Positions 52,465 through 61,880 of a stretch of DNA of 64,000 nucleotides are shown here, piece after piece (positions within the stretch are counted from its first letter, which is position 1; every line of letters starts with the position of its first letter). Position numbers and translations under genes: made by a program. The DNA is taken from NCBI RefSeq assembly GCF_001005725.1, contig NZ_LBIC01000006.1:62001-126000 (forward strand), in the 5' to 3' direction. Origin of the DNA: Sphingobium chungbukense (GTDB taxonomy: Bacteria > Pseudomonadota > Alphaproteobacteria > Sphingomonadales > Sphingomonadaceae). The notes under the pieces are model-generated. The model saw nothing but the letters and a program-made list of their open reading frames with translations. It made no database searches and was not told where the DNA came from.

Positions 52465-52605
52465 TCACTCGTCCTCGATCAGGATGCGCGCCGCCGCGCC
52501 TTCGCTATCGTCGAACTGCCCGTCGCGCAGCGCCCAGAAAAAGGCGGCGAGCCCCAACAGCCCGAGGCCGAGCGCGATCGGGATCAACAGGCTGAGACCG
52601 GTCAT
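52465..52605 (-). CDS. ccoS: cbb3-type oxidase assembly protein CcoS
   Basis: The protein has 46 residues, easily missed because of its size. It has one N-terminal transmembrane helix (LSLLIPIALGLGLLGLAAFF) followed by the CcoS signature WALRDGQFDD. CcoS is needed for maturation of cbb3 oxidase. It overlaps the ccoI stop by four bases (ATGA), and the position after ccoGHI is canonical. Confidence 0.92.
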   Translation of the reverse strand: MTGLSLLIPIALGLGLLGLAAFFWALRDGQFDDSEGAAARILIEDE

Positions 52606-54734
52606 TTCGCGGCTCCCTTCAAACGCAGCGCATTGGCGATGACGATCAGCGAACTGGTCGACATGGCGACCGCCGCCACCAACGGCGTCACCTTGCCCGC
52701 TATGGCCAGCGGCACCGCCAGCACATTATAGCCGATCGCCAGCGCGAAATTCTGCTTCACCACCGCGACCGTCCGCCGCGCCACATGGACCGTGACGGCC
52801 ACGGGCGCCAGCCGGTCGCCCAGGAACACCGCATCCGCCGTCAACTGGCTCGCGTCGCTGGCGGAGGCGGGCGCCATGCTGGCATGACCGGCCGCCAGCG
52901 CCGGGCCGTCATTCAGCCCGTCGCCGACCATCAGCACCTTTTCGCCCTTGCCCTTCAACCGTCCGATCAGCGCCAGCTTGTCCGCCGGGCGCAAATGGCC
53001 GATGGCGGTGGTCCCGGTCATCCGGGCGATCTCCTCCAACGCATCGGGCCGGTCGCCGCTCGCGATCAGCGTCTTGATGCCCATGCCGCGCAGCACGTCG
53101 ATGGTCTCGACCGCATCGGGCCGCAGGGCATCGGTGAAGGCGAGCAAGGTCGCCTGTTCGCCGCGCCGATATTCGCTCGCCAGACCGAACAGGTTGATCA
53201 GGCTGCGCGGGCGGGCAAGCGATACGGCCTCGCCCTGATAGTCGGCGAACACCCCCTCGCCCGGCACTTCGCGAAGGGCGTCGAGCGGCGCGGGCGTCAC
53301 GCCCCTCGCTTCCAGCGCCTGGCGCAACGCGACGCTCAGCGGATGGCGCGAAGCGCGCGAGAGGCCGAGCAGGATCGCGCGGTCCTCACGCCACAGGCGG
53401 CGCAAGCCCTGCGGCACCGGGCGACCGAGGGTCAGCGTGCCGGTCTTGTCGAACACCGCTTCGCTGATTTCGGAGAGCCGCTCCAGCGCCGATCCGTCCT
53501 TGACCAGCACCCCCCGCCGCATCAGCGCGCCGCAGGCGACGATCTGCGCCGCCGGCACGGCCAGTCCCAGCGCGCAGGGACAGGTGATCAGCAGCACGGC
53601 AACCGCGATCAGCAGCGCCTGATGCACCCCGGCCCCCGCGATCATCCAACCCGCGAAGGACAAGGCCGCCAGCAGATGGACGCAGGGCGCATAGTAACGC
53701 GCCGCCCGGTCCGCCAGCCGGACATAGCGCGACTTGCCCTGCCCCGCCTCCTCCATCAGCCGGGCGATGTCGGCGATGACGGTGTCGGCGCCCGCCGCCG
53801 TCACCTCCACGGTGATCGGCCCGTCGACATTGAGCGCCCCTGCCTGCACCCTATCGCCGGGCTGCACCCGCACCGGCGCGCTTTCCCCGGTGAGGAAAGC
53901 GATGTCGAGACCGCTTTCCCCCGCCACGATCCGCCCGTCCGCCGCCAGCCGCTCGCCCGCCGCGACCAGCATGGTCATGCCCGGACGCAGGGCGTCGGCG
54001 GCGGTCCACCGGCTGCACCCATCCCGGTCCAGCACCAGCGCGCCCGGCGCGGTCTGCTTCAGCAGCGCCGCCACCCCGGCCCGCGCCCGCCCGCGCATCA
54101 TGCTGTCGAGGCAGCGCCCGGCGAGCAGGAAGAAGAGCAGCATCACCGCCCCGTCGAACCAGGCATGTTCGCCGCCCGTGACGGTTTCGAACAGGCTCAT
54201 CCCCGTCGTCAGCAGCACGCCGATGCTGATCGGCACGTCCATATTGGTCCGTCCCTGCCGCAGCGCCGCCCAGGCGGACCGGAAGAAGGGCTGGCCCGCA
54301 TAGGCGACCGTCGGCAGCGCGATCAGGGCGGAAAGCCAGTGGAACATGGTCCGCGTCGGCCCCTCCGCGCCGGACCAGATCGACACCGACAGCAGCATGA
54401 TGTTCATCGCAGCAAAGCCCGCCACGGCGAGCGCCCGGACCAGCATCCGGTTCTCCGCCGCCGCGACGTCGATGCCGGGGTCTGCCAGCGGCTCCGCCTC
54501 GAAGCCGAGCGCGATGATGGCGGCCTTCAACTCGGGCGGCGTCAGCGCGGGATCGTGGCGGATCGCGACCCGCTTCGCGCCCATATTGACCCGCGCGGAC
54601 TGGATGCCGGGCGTCAGCGGCAGGCCGTTTTCGATCTTGGACAGGCACCCCGCGCAATGGATGCCCGGAACGGCGAACAGGCTTTCCTTCGTCTCTATGG
54701 GTGTTTCTTCAACGAGCAGGGCTTGGCTGGCCAT
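52602..54734 (-). CDS. ccoI: Copper-translocating P-type ATPase CcoI/FixI
   Basis: The protein has 710 residues from ATG 54734, overlapping the ccoH stop (TGATG). The N-terminal metal-binding domain has GIHCAGC. Eight transmembrane helices, the CPC ion-binding motif (LLITCPCALGLAVPAAQ), the TGES loop and the phosphorylation site EAVFDKTGTLTLG are visible, with the MVGDGLNDGPALAAGHASMA hinge. It supplies copper for the cbb3 oxidase. Confidence 0.95.
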   Translation of the reverse strand: MASQALLVEETPIETKESLFAVPGIHCAGCLSKIENGLPLTPGIQSARVNMGAKRVAIRHDPALTPPELKAAIIALGFEAEPLADPGIDVAAAENRMLVRALAVAGFAAMNIMLLSVSIWSGAEGPTRTMFHWLSALIALPTVAYAGQPFFRSAWAALRQGRTNMDVPISIGVLLTTGMSLFETVTGGEHAWFDGAVMLLFFLLAGRCLDSMMRGRARAGVAALLKQTAPGALVLDRDGCSRWTAADALRPGMTMLVAAGERLAADGRIVAGESGLDIAFLTGESAPVRVQPGDRVQAGALNVDGPITVEVTAAGADTVIADIARLMEEAGQGKSRYVRLADRAARYYAPCVHLLAALSFAGWMIAGAGVHQALLIAVAVLLITCPCALGLAVPAAQIVACGALMRRGVLVKDGSALERLSEISEAVFDKTGTLTLGRPVPQGLRRLWREDRAILLGLSRASRHPLSVALRQALEARGVTPAPLDALREVPGEGVFADYQGEAVSLARPRSLINLFGLASEYRRGEQATLLAFTDALRPDAVETIDVLRGMGIKTLIASGDRPDALEEIARMTGTTAIGHLRPADKLALIGRLKGKGEKVLMVGDGLNDGPALAAGHASMAPASASDASQLTADAVFLGDRLAPVAVTVHVARRTVAVVKQNFALAIGYNVLAVPLAIAGKVTPLVAAVAMSTSSLIVIANALRLKGAAK

Positions 54735-55192
54735 CAGTCGACCTCCCGCAGCAGATGTTCTTCGCCGCCGCCATGGCGGACGTCGAAACGGACCTGCCAC
54801 CGCCCCGCAGGCAGGACACGGTCGCTCCTGTAAAGGCCCGGCTCGATTTCATGGAAGCGCAGGGCGATGTCCGCCGCCCGTCCCAGCGGATGCTGCGCCA
54901 GCGCGCTCATGTCCGCGCCGGTCACGTTCAGCTTCATCCGCACATGGCGCGCGGCATCCAGCGTCACCTCATCCCGCCAGCCCAGCTTCTGCTGCGCCCG
55001 CGCCTCCGCCAGCCAGCCGTTGAACTTCTGGCTGGCGACATAGCTGTTCTCGACCACCGTGCCACCAAAGGAGCGGACGGCAATGGTCGCCATCAGCATG
55101 TTGACGGCAATGACCACCGCGAAAAAAGCAACCAGTATCGCCGTCATGTGCCAGCCGGTGAAACGGCGTATGGGCTTGGGGACTGAAGTCAT
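54734..55192 (-). CDS. ccoH: FixH/CcoH family cbb3 oxidase assembly protein
   Basis: The protein has 152 residues. One N-terminal transmembrane helix (GWHMTAILVAFFAVVIAVNM) precedes a periplasmic domain with SFGGTVVENSYVASQKFN and a beta-rich part ending RWQVRFDVRHGGGEEHLL. FixH/CcoH helps assemble cbb3 oxidase together with the copper ATPase. It lies three bases after ccoG. Confidence 0.92.
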   Translation of the reverse strand: MTSVPKPIRRFTGWHMTAILVAFFAVVIAVNMLMATIAVRSFGGTVVENSYVASQKFNGWLAEARAQQKLGWRDEVTLDAARHVRMKLNVTGADMSALAQHPLGRAADIALRFHEIEPGLYRSDRVLPAGRWQVRFDVRHGGGEEHLLREVD

Positions 55193-55195
55193 GGT

Positions 55196-56626
55196 TCAGG
55201 GCCTTTCGAAACGGGCGGGTTCGCTGACGTGGCCACCCTCGCGGTCCAGGGCGCGCAGGGTGAAATGGAAATCCGTCCGGGCCGGGCCGCCGGGCGGCAG
55301 CATCAGAAAGACGCGCAGCTTCGCCACGCTGTCGGCGGGCACGGTGGTCCGCACCGTCGTCGTCGCGGTTTCGCGCGATCCCGTATCGGTCCACATCCTC
55401 CCCCCGGGCAGGTCGATAAGGCCAACCTCCATCGCCCGGGGCCGCGCCTCCATATTGCGCAGCTTCACCGTATAGGCGTTGCGGATCGCGCCGTCGGACA
55501 GGCGCACGAAGATCGGATTGCGATCCTGCTGCGCGCTGATCTCCAGCCGTTCGCGCGCGCCCAGCGCGAACAGCATGGCCGCGCCGATCCCCACCCAGAC
55601 CGCGAAATAGGCGATGGTGCGGGGCCGCAGCAAGGTCTTCAGCACCGGGCGCGGCGGCGCGCCCTTCTGCTCCGCCTCGGCATCGTCCTGGGTGCAATAG
55701 TCGATCAGGCCGCGGGGCCGCCCGACCTGCGCCATCACCTTGTCGCAGGCGTCGATGCAGAGCGCGCAGGTGATGCAGCCGATCTGCGGCCCTTCGCGAA
55801 TGTCGATGCCGGTCGGACAGACCGCGACGCACTGGTTGCAGTCGATGCAGTCGCCATATTCGGCGGGATGTGCCTCAGCCTTCTTCAGGCTGCCGCGCTT
55901 CTCCCCGCGCCAGTTCTTGTAGGTGACGACCAGCGACTTTTCATCCAGCATCGCCGTCTGGATGCGCGGCCAGGGGCACATGTAGATGCAGACCTGTTCG
56001 CGCATGAACCCACCCAGCACGAAGGTCGTCGCGGTCAGCACGAAGGTCGTCGCATAGGCGACGGGTGCGGCGGTCCCGGTCCAGAACTGCTGCTGCAATG
56101 TCGGCGCGTCCGCGAAATAGAATATCCATGCGCCGCCGGTTATGAATGCGATCCCCAGCCAGATCGACCATTTGACGAAACGCCGGGCGATCTTGGCCGC
56201 ACTCCAGGGCGCCTTGGCGAGTTTCAACTGTGCGTTGCGGTCGCCATCGATGAAGCGCTCGACATGCTGGTAGAGGTCCGTCCACACGGTTTGCGGACAG
56301 GCATAGCCGCACCAGGCCCGCCCCACCGCCGAGGTGACGAGGAACAGTCCGATCCCCGCCATGATGAGCAGACCCGCCACATAATAGAATTCCTGCGGCC
56401 AGATCTCGATCGCGAACATGTAGAAGCGGCGATGGGCGAGATCGACCAGCACCGCCTGATCGGGCGCATAAGGCCCCCGGTCCCAGCGCAGCCAGGGCGT
56501 CCCCCAGTAAATGGCCAGCGTCACCGCCATGATCGCCCATTTCAGGCGGCGGTAGAAGCCGTCCACCGCCTTGGGATAGACGCCCTTGCGCTTTTCGTAG
56601 AGCGAGGCGGAGCCGGACATCAGCAT
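55196..56626 (-). CDS. ccoG: Cytochrome c oxidase accessory protein CcoG/FixG
   Basis: The protein has 476 residues from ATG 56626; ATG 56620 is an alternative. Several transmembrane helices surround a CGYACPQTVWTD motif. A bacterial ferredoxin domain has two clusters, CIDCNQCVAVCPTGIDI and CITCALCIDACDKV. A C-terminal immunoglobulin-like domain follows (VRTTVPADSVAKLRVFLMLP). CcoG is thought to reduce copper for insertion into the oxidase. It begins three bases after the ccoP stop. Confidence 0.95.
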   Translation of the reverse strand: MLMSGSASLYEKRKGVYPKAVDGFYRRLKWAIMAVTLAIYWGTPWLRWDRGPYAPDQAVLVDLAHRRFYMFAIEIWPQEFYYVAGLLIMAGIGLFLVTSAVGRAWCGYACPQTVWTDLYQHVERFIDGDRNAQLKLAKAPWSAAKIARRFVKWSIWLGIAFITGGAWIFYFADAPTLQQQFWTGTAAPVAYATTFVLTATTFVLGGFMREQVCIYMCPWPRIQTAMLDEKSLVVTYKNWRGEKRGSLKKAEAHPAEYGDCIDCNQCVAVCPTGIDIREGPQIGCITCALCIDACDKVMAQVGRPRGLIDYCTQDDAEAEQKGAPPRPVLKTLLRPRTIAYFAVWVGIGAAMLFALGARERLEISAQQDRNPIFVRLSDGAIRNAYTVKLRNMEARPRAMEVGLIDLPGGRMWTDTGSRETATTTVRTTVPADSVAKLRVFLMLPPGGPARTDFHFTLRALDREGGHVSEPARFERP

Positions 56627-56629
56627 GGC

Positions 56630-57535
56630 TTAGCGGCCTGTCGCCACTGCGGCCGGGGGACTGGCTTCGCCACCGCCCAGACTGTGCACATAGGTTGCCA
56701 GCATGCGGATGGTCGCCTTGTCCAGCTTGTCATCCCAGCGCGGCATCACGCCATGGCGGCTGTTCCAGACGGTTTCGTGGATCGTCCCCGCATCGCCGCC
56801 ATAGAGCCAGATCGCATCGGTCAGGTTGGGCGCGCCGAGTTCCCGGTTCCCCTTGCCCGCGGGGCCATGGCAGACCGCGCAATTGTCGGCAAAGACCTTG
56901 TCCCCCCGCCGCGATGCCGCACTTGGCCGGTCCTGCCCGCTGATCGTGCGGACATGCGCCACCACATCGTCGACCTGCGCCGCCGTCAGCAACTGATCCT
57001 TGCCGAAGGCGGGCATCAGCGACTGGCGCGTGGCATCATGGTTCGGGTTGCGGATGCCGTCGGTGATCGTCTTTTCGATCGTCGCCAGATCGCCGCCCCA
57101 CAGCCAGTCGTCGTCATTGAGGTTGGGATAACCCTTGGATCCCGCCGCGCCCGATCCGTGGCACTGGACGCAATGGACGCGGAAGGCCGCCCGGCCGCCT
57201 TCGATCGCCTGCTGCATCAGTTCGGGGTGCCCCGGCAGCGCCGTGATCGGCGTATCGGCAATGGCCTTCCGGATCGGCGCGATCTGCCTTTCCCGCGCCG
57301 CCAGTTCCTTGTCCAGCGCGCCGCGGCTCGACCAGCCGAGCATGCCGCCGGTCGCCCGGTCGATCATCGGCCAGGCCGGATAGGCGATGGTGTAGCCGAT
57401 CGCGAACAGGATCGTCGCGTAGAAGGTCCAGAGCCACCAGCGCGGCAGCGGCGTGTCCAGTTCCTGGATGCCGTCCCATTCATGATGCTTGATCTGCGTC
57501 CCGGTGGCGGGGTCGATGCGCTTTTCGTCAGCCAT
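56630..57535 (-). CDS. ccoP: cbb3-type cytochrome c oxidase subunit III (dihaem)
   Basis: The protein has 301 residues from ATG 57535, overlapping ccoQ by eight bases. An N-terminal transmembrane helix (RWWLWTFYATILFAIGYTIA) is followed by two cytochrome c domains with CVQCHGSG and CAVCHGPAG and their Met ligands (LMPAFGK, GVMPRWDDK). It passes electrons from the bc1 complex or cytochrome c to CcoO and CcoN. Confidence 0.96.
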   Translation of the reverse strand: MADEKRIDPATGTQIKHHEWDGIQELDTPLPRWWLWTFYATILFAIGYTIAYPAWPMIDRATGGMLGWSSRGALDKELAARERQIAPIRKAIADTPITALPGHPELMQQAIEGGRAAFRVHCVQCHGSGAAGSKGYPNLNDDDWLWGGDLATIEKTITDGIRNPNHDATRQSLMPAFGKDQLLTAAQVDDVVAHVRTISGQDRPSAASRRGDKVFADNCAVCHGPAGKGNRELGAPNLTDAIWLYGGDAGTIHETVWNSRHGVMPRWDDKLDKATIRMLATYVHSLGGGEASPPAAVATGR

Positions 57536-57695
57536 GGTCGGCCTCCGTTTGGTCTTCGAAGATGGCGCGCGCGGCTTCCGCGCTGCGCTGTCGTCCATGG
57601 GGCAGGAAGTGCCAGCCGATGAGGATCACATAGAGCACCCCCATGAACACCAGCCCCCAGCTATCGGCAAAGTGCCGCAAGGCGTCGTAGTTCAT
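57528..57695 (-). CDS. ccoQ: cbb3-type oxidase subunit CcoQ
   Basis: The protein has 55 residues. It starts at ATG 57695, overlapping the ccoO stop (ATGA), and ends inside ccoP. The sequence [20 protein letters not shown] is the typical CcoQ opening with a single transmembrane helix, then a short charged tail ([15 protein letters not shown]). It stabilises the oxidase. Confidence 0.93.
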   Translation of the reverse strand: MNYDALRHFADSWGLVFMGVLYVILIGWHFLPHGRQRSAEAARAIFEDQTEADHG

Positions 57696-58438
57696 CTCTC
57701 CACCTCTTGCGGTTTCGCGCTCTCCACATCGACCAGCGTGCCCAGCATCTGGAGATAGGCGACCAGCGCATCCATCTCGGTCAGCTTGGCGGGATCGCCG
57801 TCGAAATCGCGGGCCTGCGCCTTGGGATAGCGTTTGATGAGGTCGCTGGCGTCGGCGTCGGGATCGGCCTGGGCCTTCAGGTCGTCATTGGCCTTGGCGA
57901 TGTCGTCCTTGCTGTAAGGCACGCCGACATCGTTCAGCGCGGTCAGATCCTTGCGCATGTCGGGCAGCTTGAGTTCGCGGTCGGCCAGGAAGGCATAGCC
58001 CGGCATGATCGATTCCGGCACCACGGCGCGCGGGTCCTTCAGATGCTGGACATGCCATTCGTCCGAATATCTGCCGCCCACGCGGGCAAGGTCCGGCCCG
58101 GTGCGCTTCGATCCCCATTGGAAGGGATGGTCGTACATGCTCTCGGCGGCGAGGCTGTAATGGCCGTAGCGTTCCGTTTCGTCCCGGAAAGGACGGATCA
58201 TCTGGCTGTGACAATTATAGCAGCCCTCGCGGATGTAGATATTCCGGCCCGCCAGCTCCAGCGGCGTATAGGGGCGCACGCCCTCCACCTTTTCGATCGT
58301 ATTGTCGATCCAGAAGAGCGGCGCGATCTCCACTATGCCGCCGATGGCGACGACGATCAGCGATGCGATACCCAGCAGGGAGACATTCCGTTCCAGCCTG
58401 CCATGGTCGAAGAACTTGCCCTTGGTCTTGGTTTCCAT
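57692..58438 (-). CDS. ccoO: cbb3-type cytochrome c oxidase subunit II (monohaem)
   Basis: The protein has 248 residues with an N-terminal transmembrane helix ([20 protein letters not shown]) and one haem c site ([20 protein letters not shown]). [20 protein letters not shown] is conserved in CcoO, and the axial Met lies in PESIMPGY. It starts 14 bases after the ccoN stop. Confidence 0.96.
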   Translation of the reverse strand: METKTKGKFFDHGRLERNVSLLGIASLIVVAIGGIVEIAPLFWIDNTIEKVEGVRPYTPLELAGRNIYIREGCYNCHSQMIRPFRDETERYGHYSLAAESMYDHPFQWGSKRTGPDLARVGGRYSDEWHVQHLKDPRAVVPESIMPGYAFLADRELKLPDMRKDLTALNDVGVPYSKDDIAKANDDLKAQADPDADASDLIKRYPKAQARDFDGDPAKLTEMDALVAYLQMLGTLVDVESAKPQEVER

Positions 58439-58452
58439 GTCCGGTTACTCCC

Positions 58453-60111
58453 TCAGGCAGGCTGGTTGACGAGCGGCCGGTCGGCGGCGGCGTCATAGGC
58501 GGCGTCGTTCATCGGCTTTTCCTCGCGCAGCGGGCTGCCCGCGATGGTCCTGCCGATGTTCCAGGCCATGATGATCGCGCCGCTGAGGTACATGAGGCCC
58601 CCGGCCGCCCGGATCAGATACATGGGGAACATGGCGCTCACGACTTCGGAGAAGGCGTAGACGAGATAACCGTCGCTGCCATATTCGCGCCACATCAGGC
58701 CCTGCATGATGCCCGCGACCCACATCGACGCGGCGTAGAGGACGATGCCCACGGTCGCCAGCCAGAAGTGCCAGTTCACCAGGCGAAGGCTGTACAGCCG
58801 TTCCCGCTTCCACAATCTTGGCGTCAGATAATAGAGGCAGGCGAAAGTGATCAGCCCGTTCCAGCCCAGCGCACCACTATGCACATGGCCGATGGTCCAG
58901 TCGGTATAGTGGCTGAGACTGTTGACCGCCTTCACCGACATCATCGGACCTTCGAAGGTCGACATGCCGTAAAAGGCGAGCGCCATCACCATCATGCGGA
59001 TGATCGGATCGGTGCGGATGCGGTCCCAGGCGCCGTTCAGCGTCATCAGGCCGTTGATCATCCCGCCCCAGCTCGGCATCCACAGCATGACCGAGAAGAC
59101 CATGCCCAGCGTCTGCGCCCAGTCGGGCAGCGCGGTGTAATGAAGATGGTGCGGACCCGCCCAGATGTAGAGGAAGATCAGCGACCAGAAGTGGATGATC
59201 GACAGGCGGTAGCTGTAGACCGGCCGTTCCGCCTGTTTGGGCACGAAATAATACATCATGGCCAGGAAGCCGGCGGTCAGGAAGAAACCGACCGCATTAT
59301 GCCCGTACCACCATTGGGTCAGCGCATCCTGCACGCCGGCGAACGCGCTGTAGCTCTTGGAGCCGAGCCAGCTCACCGGCATGGAAAGATTGTTGACGAT
59401 GTGCAGCATCGCGATCGTCAGGATGAAGCTCAGGTAGAACCAGTTCGCCACATAGATATGCGGCTCGCTGCGGCGCAGGATGGTGCCGCCGAAGACGACC
59501 AGATAGGCGACCCAGACGATGGTCAGCCACAGGTCGACATACCATTCCGGCTCCGCATATTCGCGACCTTCGGTGATGCCCAGCAGATAGCCGGTCGCCG
59601 CGAGCACGATGAAAAGCTGGTATCCCCAGAAGACGAATCGCGCGAGCGCCGGAAAAGCCAATCGCGCCCGGCAGGTCCGCTGCACCACGTAGAAGCTGGT
59701 GGCGATCAGCGCATTGCCGCCGAAGGCGAAGATGACGGCGGACGTATGCAGCGGCCGCAGCCGCCCGAAGCTGGTATATTCGATCCCCAGATTGAGCGCC
59801 GGGAAGGCCAGTTGCAACGCGATGTACAGCCCCGCCAGGAAACCCGCCAGGCCCCAGAAGACGGTCGCGATCACGCCCCAGCGGATCGGATCGTCGTCAT
59901 ATTTGTCCTGGCTTGCGGGCATCTTCAGCAGCCCGCGCGTGATCGCCTCATAATCGGCATGCCGCATCGTCAGCACCGCCACGGCCAGCGCAGCGGCGCA
60001 CACGATCCCCATATGCACGGCAAAGCCGAAGTCCGCCGCCGCCAGCGCCGCCAGAAAGGCCAGCGTAGCGAGTGCGAACCAGCCACCCGTCTTCCAAACC
60101 AGTTGCTCCAT
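58453..60111 (-). CDS. ccoN: cbb3-type cytochrome c oxidase subunit I
   Basis: The protein has 552 residues with many transmembrane helices. Haem and copper ligands appear in FNR-regulated-type CcoN motifs: [40 protein letters not shown] (His ligand of CuB), [17 protein letters not shown] and [20 protein letters not shown]. An extra N-terminal helix pair precedes the canonical core. It is the catalytic core of the high-affinity terminal oxidase used at low oxygen. An FNR box lies 58-71 bases upstream of the start. Confidence 0.96.
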   Translation of the reverse strand: MEQLVWKTGGWFALATLAFLAALAAADFGFAVHMGIVCAAALAVAVLTMRHADYEAITRGLLKMPASQDKYDDDPIRWGVIATVFWGLAGFLAGLYIALQLAFPALNLGIEYTSFGRLRPLHTSAVIFAFGGNALIATSFYVVQRTCRARLAFPALARFVFWGYQLFIVLAATGYLLGITEGREYAEPEWYVDLWLTIVWVAYLVVFGGTILRRSEPHIYVANWFYLSFILTIAMLHIVNNLSMPVSWLGSKSYSAFAGVQDALTQWWYGHNAVGFFLTAGFLAMMYYFVPKQAERPVYSYRLSIIHFWSLIFLYIWAGPHHLHYTALPDWAQTLGMVFSVMLWMPSWGGMINGLMTLNGAWDRIRTDPIIRMMVMALAFYGMSTFEGPMMSVKAVNSLSHYTDWTIGHVHSGALGWNGLITFACLYYLTPRLWKRERLYSLRLVNWHFWLATVGIVLYAASMWVAGIMQGLMWREYGSDGYLVYAFSEVVSAMFPMYLIRAAGGLMYLSGAIIMAWNIGRTIAGSPLREEKPMNDAAYDAAADRPLVNQPA

Positions 60112-60168
60112 TAGGATTCCCCGTCAAAGGCTTTGCGGCGTCCTTCGTCCGGGTGCCGCCCTTATGCA

Positions 60169-60182
60169 TTGACCTCTGTCAA
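60169..60182. promoter_or_regulatory. FNR/FixK box upstream of ccoN
   Basis: TTGACCTCTGTCAA fits TTGAY-N4-RTCAA, the FNR/FixK pattern. Its centre is 64 bases before the ccoN ATG at 60111. FNR-type activation of ccoNOQP at low oxygen is established in alphaproteobacteria, and an fnr gene lies 1.5 kb away. Confidence 0.65.
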
Positions 60183-60292
60183 AGCGGGCGGCGCGGGTAT
60201 GTAGGGGAATATCCGTATCGGGTGTTTTCGGACCTTCCGCTATCGGATTGCAAGCCGCTATACTGGACATCCGGATTTCTCGATGAGGCCCC

Positions 60293-60757
60293 ATGAGAAT
60301 AGTGATTGCAGCAGCTATAGGGGTTGCTTCGTTGGTCCTCACTCCGGCGAACGCCAGCGAAATTGAGGGACCTGGGCGGTTCTGCGGTTATTCACCGATA
60401 ATCGACCTGATGCCTGGTGAAAAAATCAGGACTTTGGAAGGCGGCATACATGGAGGCGGTTTTCGCTGGGAAGGGGCTTTCGGCACTTTAGAGGTATATG
60501 GAACAGGTTGGGCCAGTCGCCCCAAAGGCCGGATCGTTAAAAGGCGCTCAGCCGACAGTCCCGCAAGATTTGCCCAAAAAAGAGCGGAAGGCGGGTATCA
60601 GATCGCGATCTGGAACGGCTCGCACGGCGCTGCCTATTTCACCTCGCCAACGCCATTCACCCAATCTCAATTGAAGGCGATAGATCGCGTGGTGCTGTTT
60701 GAGGAGGGGCAATCCCCGTCAAATTGCAAATCGCGCACAATCTTCTCTTGGGAATAG
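60293..60757 (+). CDS. Secreted hypothetical protein
   Basis: The protein has 154 residues with a signal peptide (MRIVIAAAIGVASLVLTPAN) ending before residues ASEIEG. The mature part has two cysteines (RFCGYSP and SNCKSRT near the ends) that could form a disulfide, and a beta-rich middle (GGIHGGGFRWEGAFGTLEVY). I do not recognise a family. Codon use is less GC-biased than in its neighbours, which may mean recent acquisition. It lies between ccoN and fnr. Confidence 0.6.
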   Translation: MRIVIAAAIGVASLVLTPANASEIEGPGRFCGYSPIIDLMPGEKIRTLEGGIHGGGFRWEGAFGTLEVYGTGWASRPKGRIVKRRSADSPARFAQKRAEGGYQIAIWNGSHGAAYFTSPTPFTQSQLKAIDRVVLFEEGQSPSNCKSRTIFSWE

Positions 60758-60829
60758 CCACGGGTCACGGCAGATTCCGGCCACCGTTTCATCCGGTCCG
60801 GACATCTCGAAATGGCCAAAGCCTCTCCG

Positions 60830-61609
60830 TCACTCCCCCTCGGCCATGGCCTCCAGCCGGTCGGCGTCGACGATCCGCACCCCGCGCCGCCCCGCCAGCG
60901 CGATCAGGCCCATCCGCTTCAGATCGCCGATCTGGCGCGACACCGTCTCGATCGTCAGCCCCAGCACATCGGCGATCTGCTGCCGCGACAGGGGCAGTTC
61001 GATCACCCCGCCCCGATCCGCCGGCAGCCGATTGTGCATGTCGAGCAGCAATGTCGCGACCTTCTCCCGCGCGTTTTTCCGCCCTAACAGCAACATCCAG
61101 GCGCGGGTCCGGTCGAGATCGTCCAGCGTCCGCTGCAACAGACGATGCTCCAGCACCGGATGTTCCCGCGCAAAGCCGTCGAAGGCGCCCCTGGGATAAA
61201 GGCACAGCCGCGCATCGGTCAGCGCCGTGACGCTGTGCGGCGTCCGCGCGCCGAAGGGACGGCCGATAAAGTCGGAGGCATAGACGACGCCGACGATCTG
61301 CTCGCGCCCGTCGCCTGTGGAGGTGGACAGCTTCAGCGTCCCCTCGATCACATTGGCGACCAGCGTGCTGCTGTCGCCTTCCCACATCACCGTCTGCCCG
61401 GCCTGCAACGACACCCGTCGCCCGATCCGGTTCAACGCCCCGCGCTGCTGTTCGTCGAGGTCGGCGCAGATCGCCTGATCGCGCACCTCGCACCGATCGC
61501 AATATTGCCCGCCACAGCCCTTGCCCGACGGCGCACCCGCCATGACCAGGGCCGTATCATCCTGCGCCTTTTGCGCCAGATCAAATCGCATATCCATGCG
61601 CCGATCCAT
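60830..61609 (-). CDS. fnr: Oxygen-sensing [4Fe-4S] regulator FNR
   Basis: The protein has 259 residues from ATG 61609; in-frame ATGs at 61597 and 61591 are alternatives. Cysteines at 32, 37, 40 and 48 (GCGGQYCDRCEVRDQAIC) and the central Cys in ARLCLYPRG can ligate an Fe-S cluster. The effector barrel is followed by the helix-turn-helix LSRQQIADVLGLTIETVSRQ, whose E..SR residues specify TTGAT half-sites. FNR activates anaerobic or microaerobic genes. Boxes near cco, ompW, 18767 and 13184 are likely targets. Confidence 0.92.
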   Translation of the reverse strand: MDRRMDMRFDLAQKAQDDTALVMAGAPSGKGCGGQYCDRCEVRDQAICADLDEQQRGALNRIGRRVSLQAGQTVMWEGDSSTLVANVIEGTLKLSTSTGDGREQIVGVVYASDFIGRPFGARTPHSVTALTDARLCLYPRGAFDGFAREHPVLEHRLLQRTLDDLDRTRAWMLLLGRKNAREKVATLLLDMHNRLPADRGGVIELPLSRQQIADVLGLTIETVSRQIGDLKRMGLIALAGRRGVRIVDADRLEAMAEGE

Positions 61610-61742
61610 GCCGCGACAGCATGATGCGACCTATCCGTAATTGTCCCTATGGGCAGCGCACCCAAGCGGAAGCATGACAGATTTGGTGGAGAGCGGACGT
61701 TCTGTTTCGCGCTGTTTCGCGCTGATTTCCTTGCAGTACACC

Positions 61743-61827
61743 GTGCTCCTGCGAAGGCAGGAGCCCAGTTCCTACGGTGCGATGATCCACAAGCGGCGGA
61801 ACTGGGTTCCTGCCTTCGCAGGAACAC
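61743..61827. repeat. Dispersed inverted repeat of sphingomonad type
   Basis: Two 30-base arms, 61743-61772 and 61798-61827, match as reverse complements at 28 of 30 positions around a 25-base loop. The arms contain the CCTGCGAAGGCAGGA core, itself palindromic, which recurs widely between sphingomonad genes. It lies between fnr and the ompW stop and may fold into a hairpin ending the ompW transcript. Confidence 0.75.
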
Positions 61828-61880
61828 CGATGCGCTGAATGGCAGCTATTGGCCAATTCCGGCCGTCAGCCGACACCTCG

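Noticed and set aside
52785..54833. 682-codon plus-strand open frame opposite ccoI
   Set aside because: It is an antisense shadow of the copper ATPase; its composition is His/Gln/Arg-rich and domain-free.
55229..57622. 797-codon plus-strand open frame opposite ccoG and ccoP
   Set aside because: The opposite strand encodes overlapping, well-known oxidase genes with intact motifs.
58363..60114. 583-codon plus-strand open frame opposite ccoN
   Set aside because: ccoN motifs on the minus strand are unambiguous; this frame has none.
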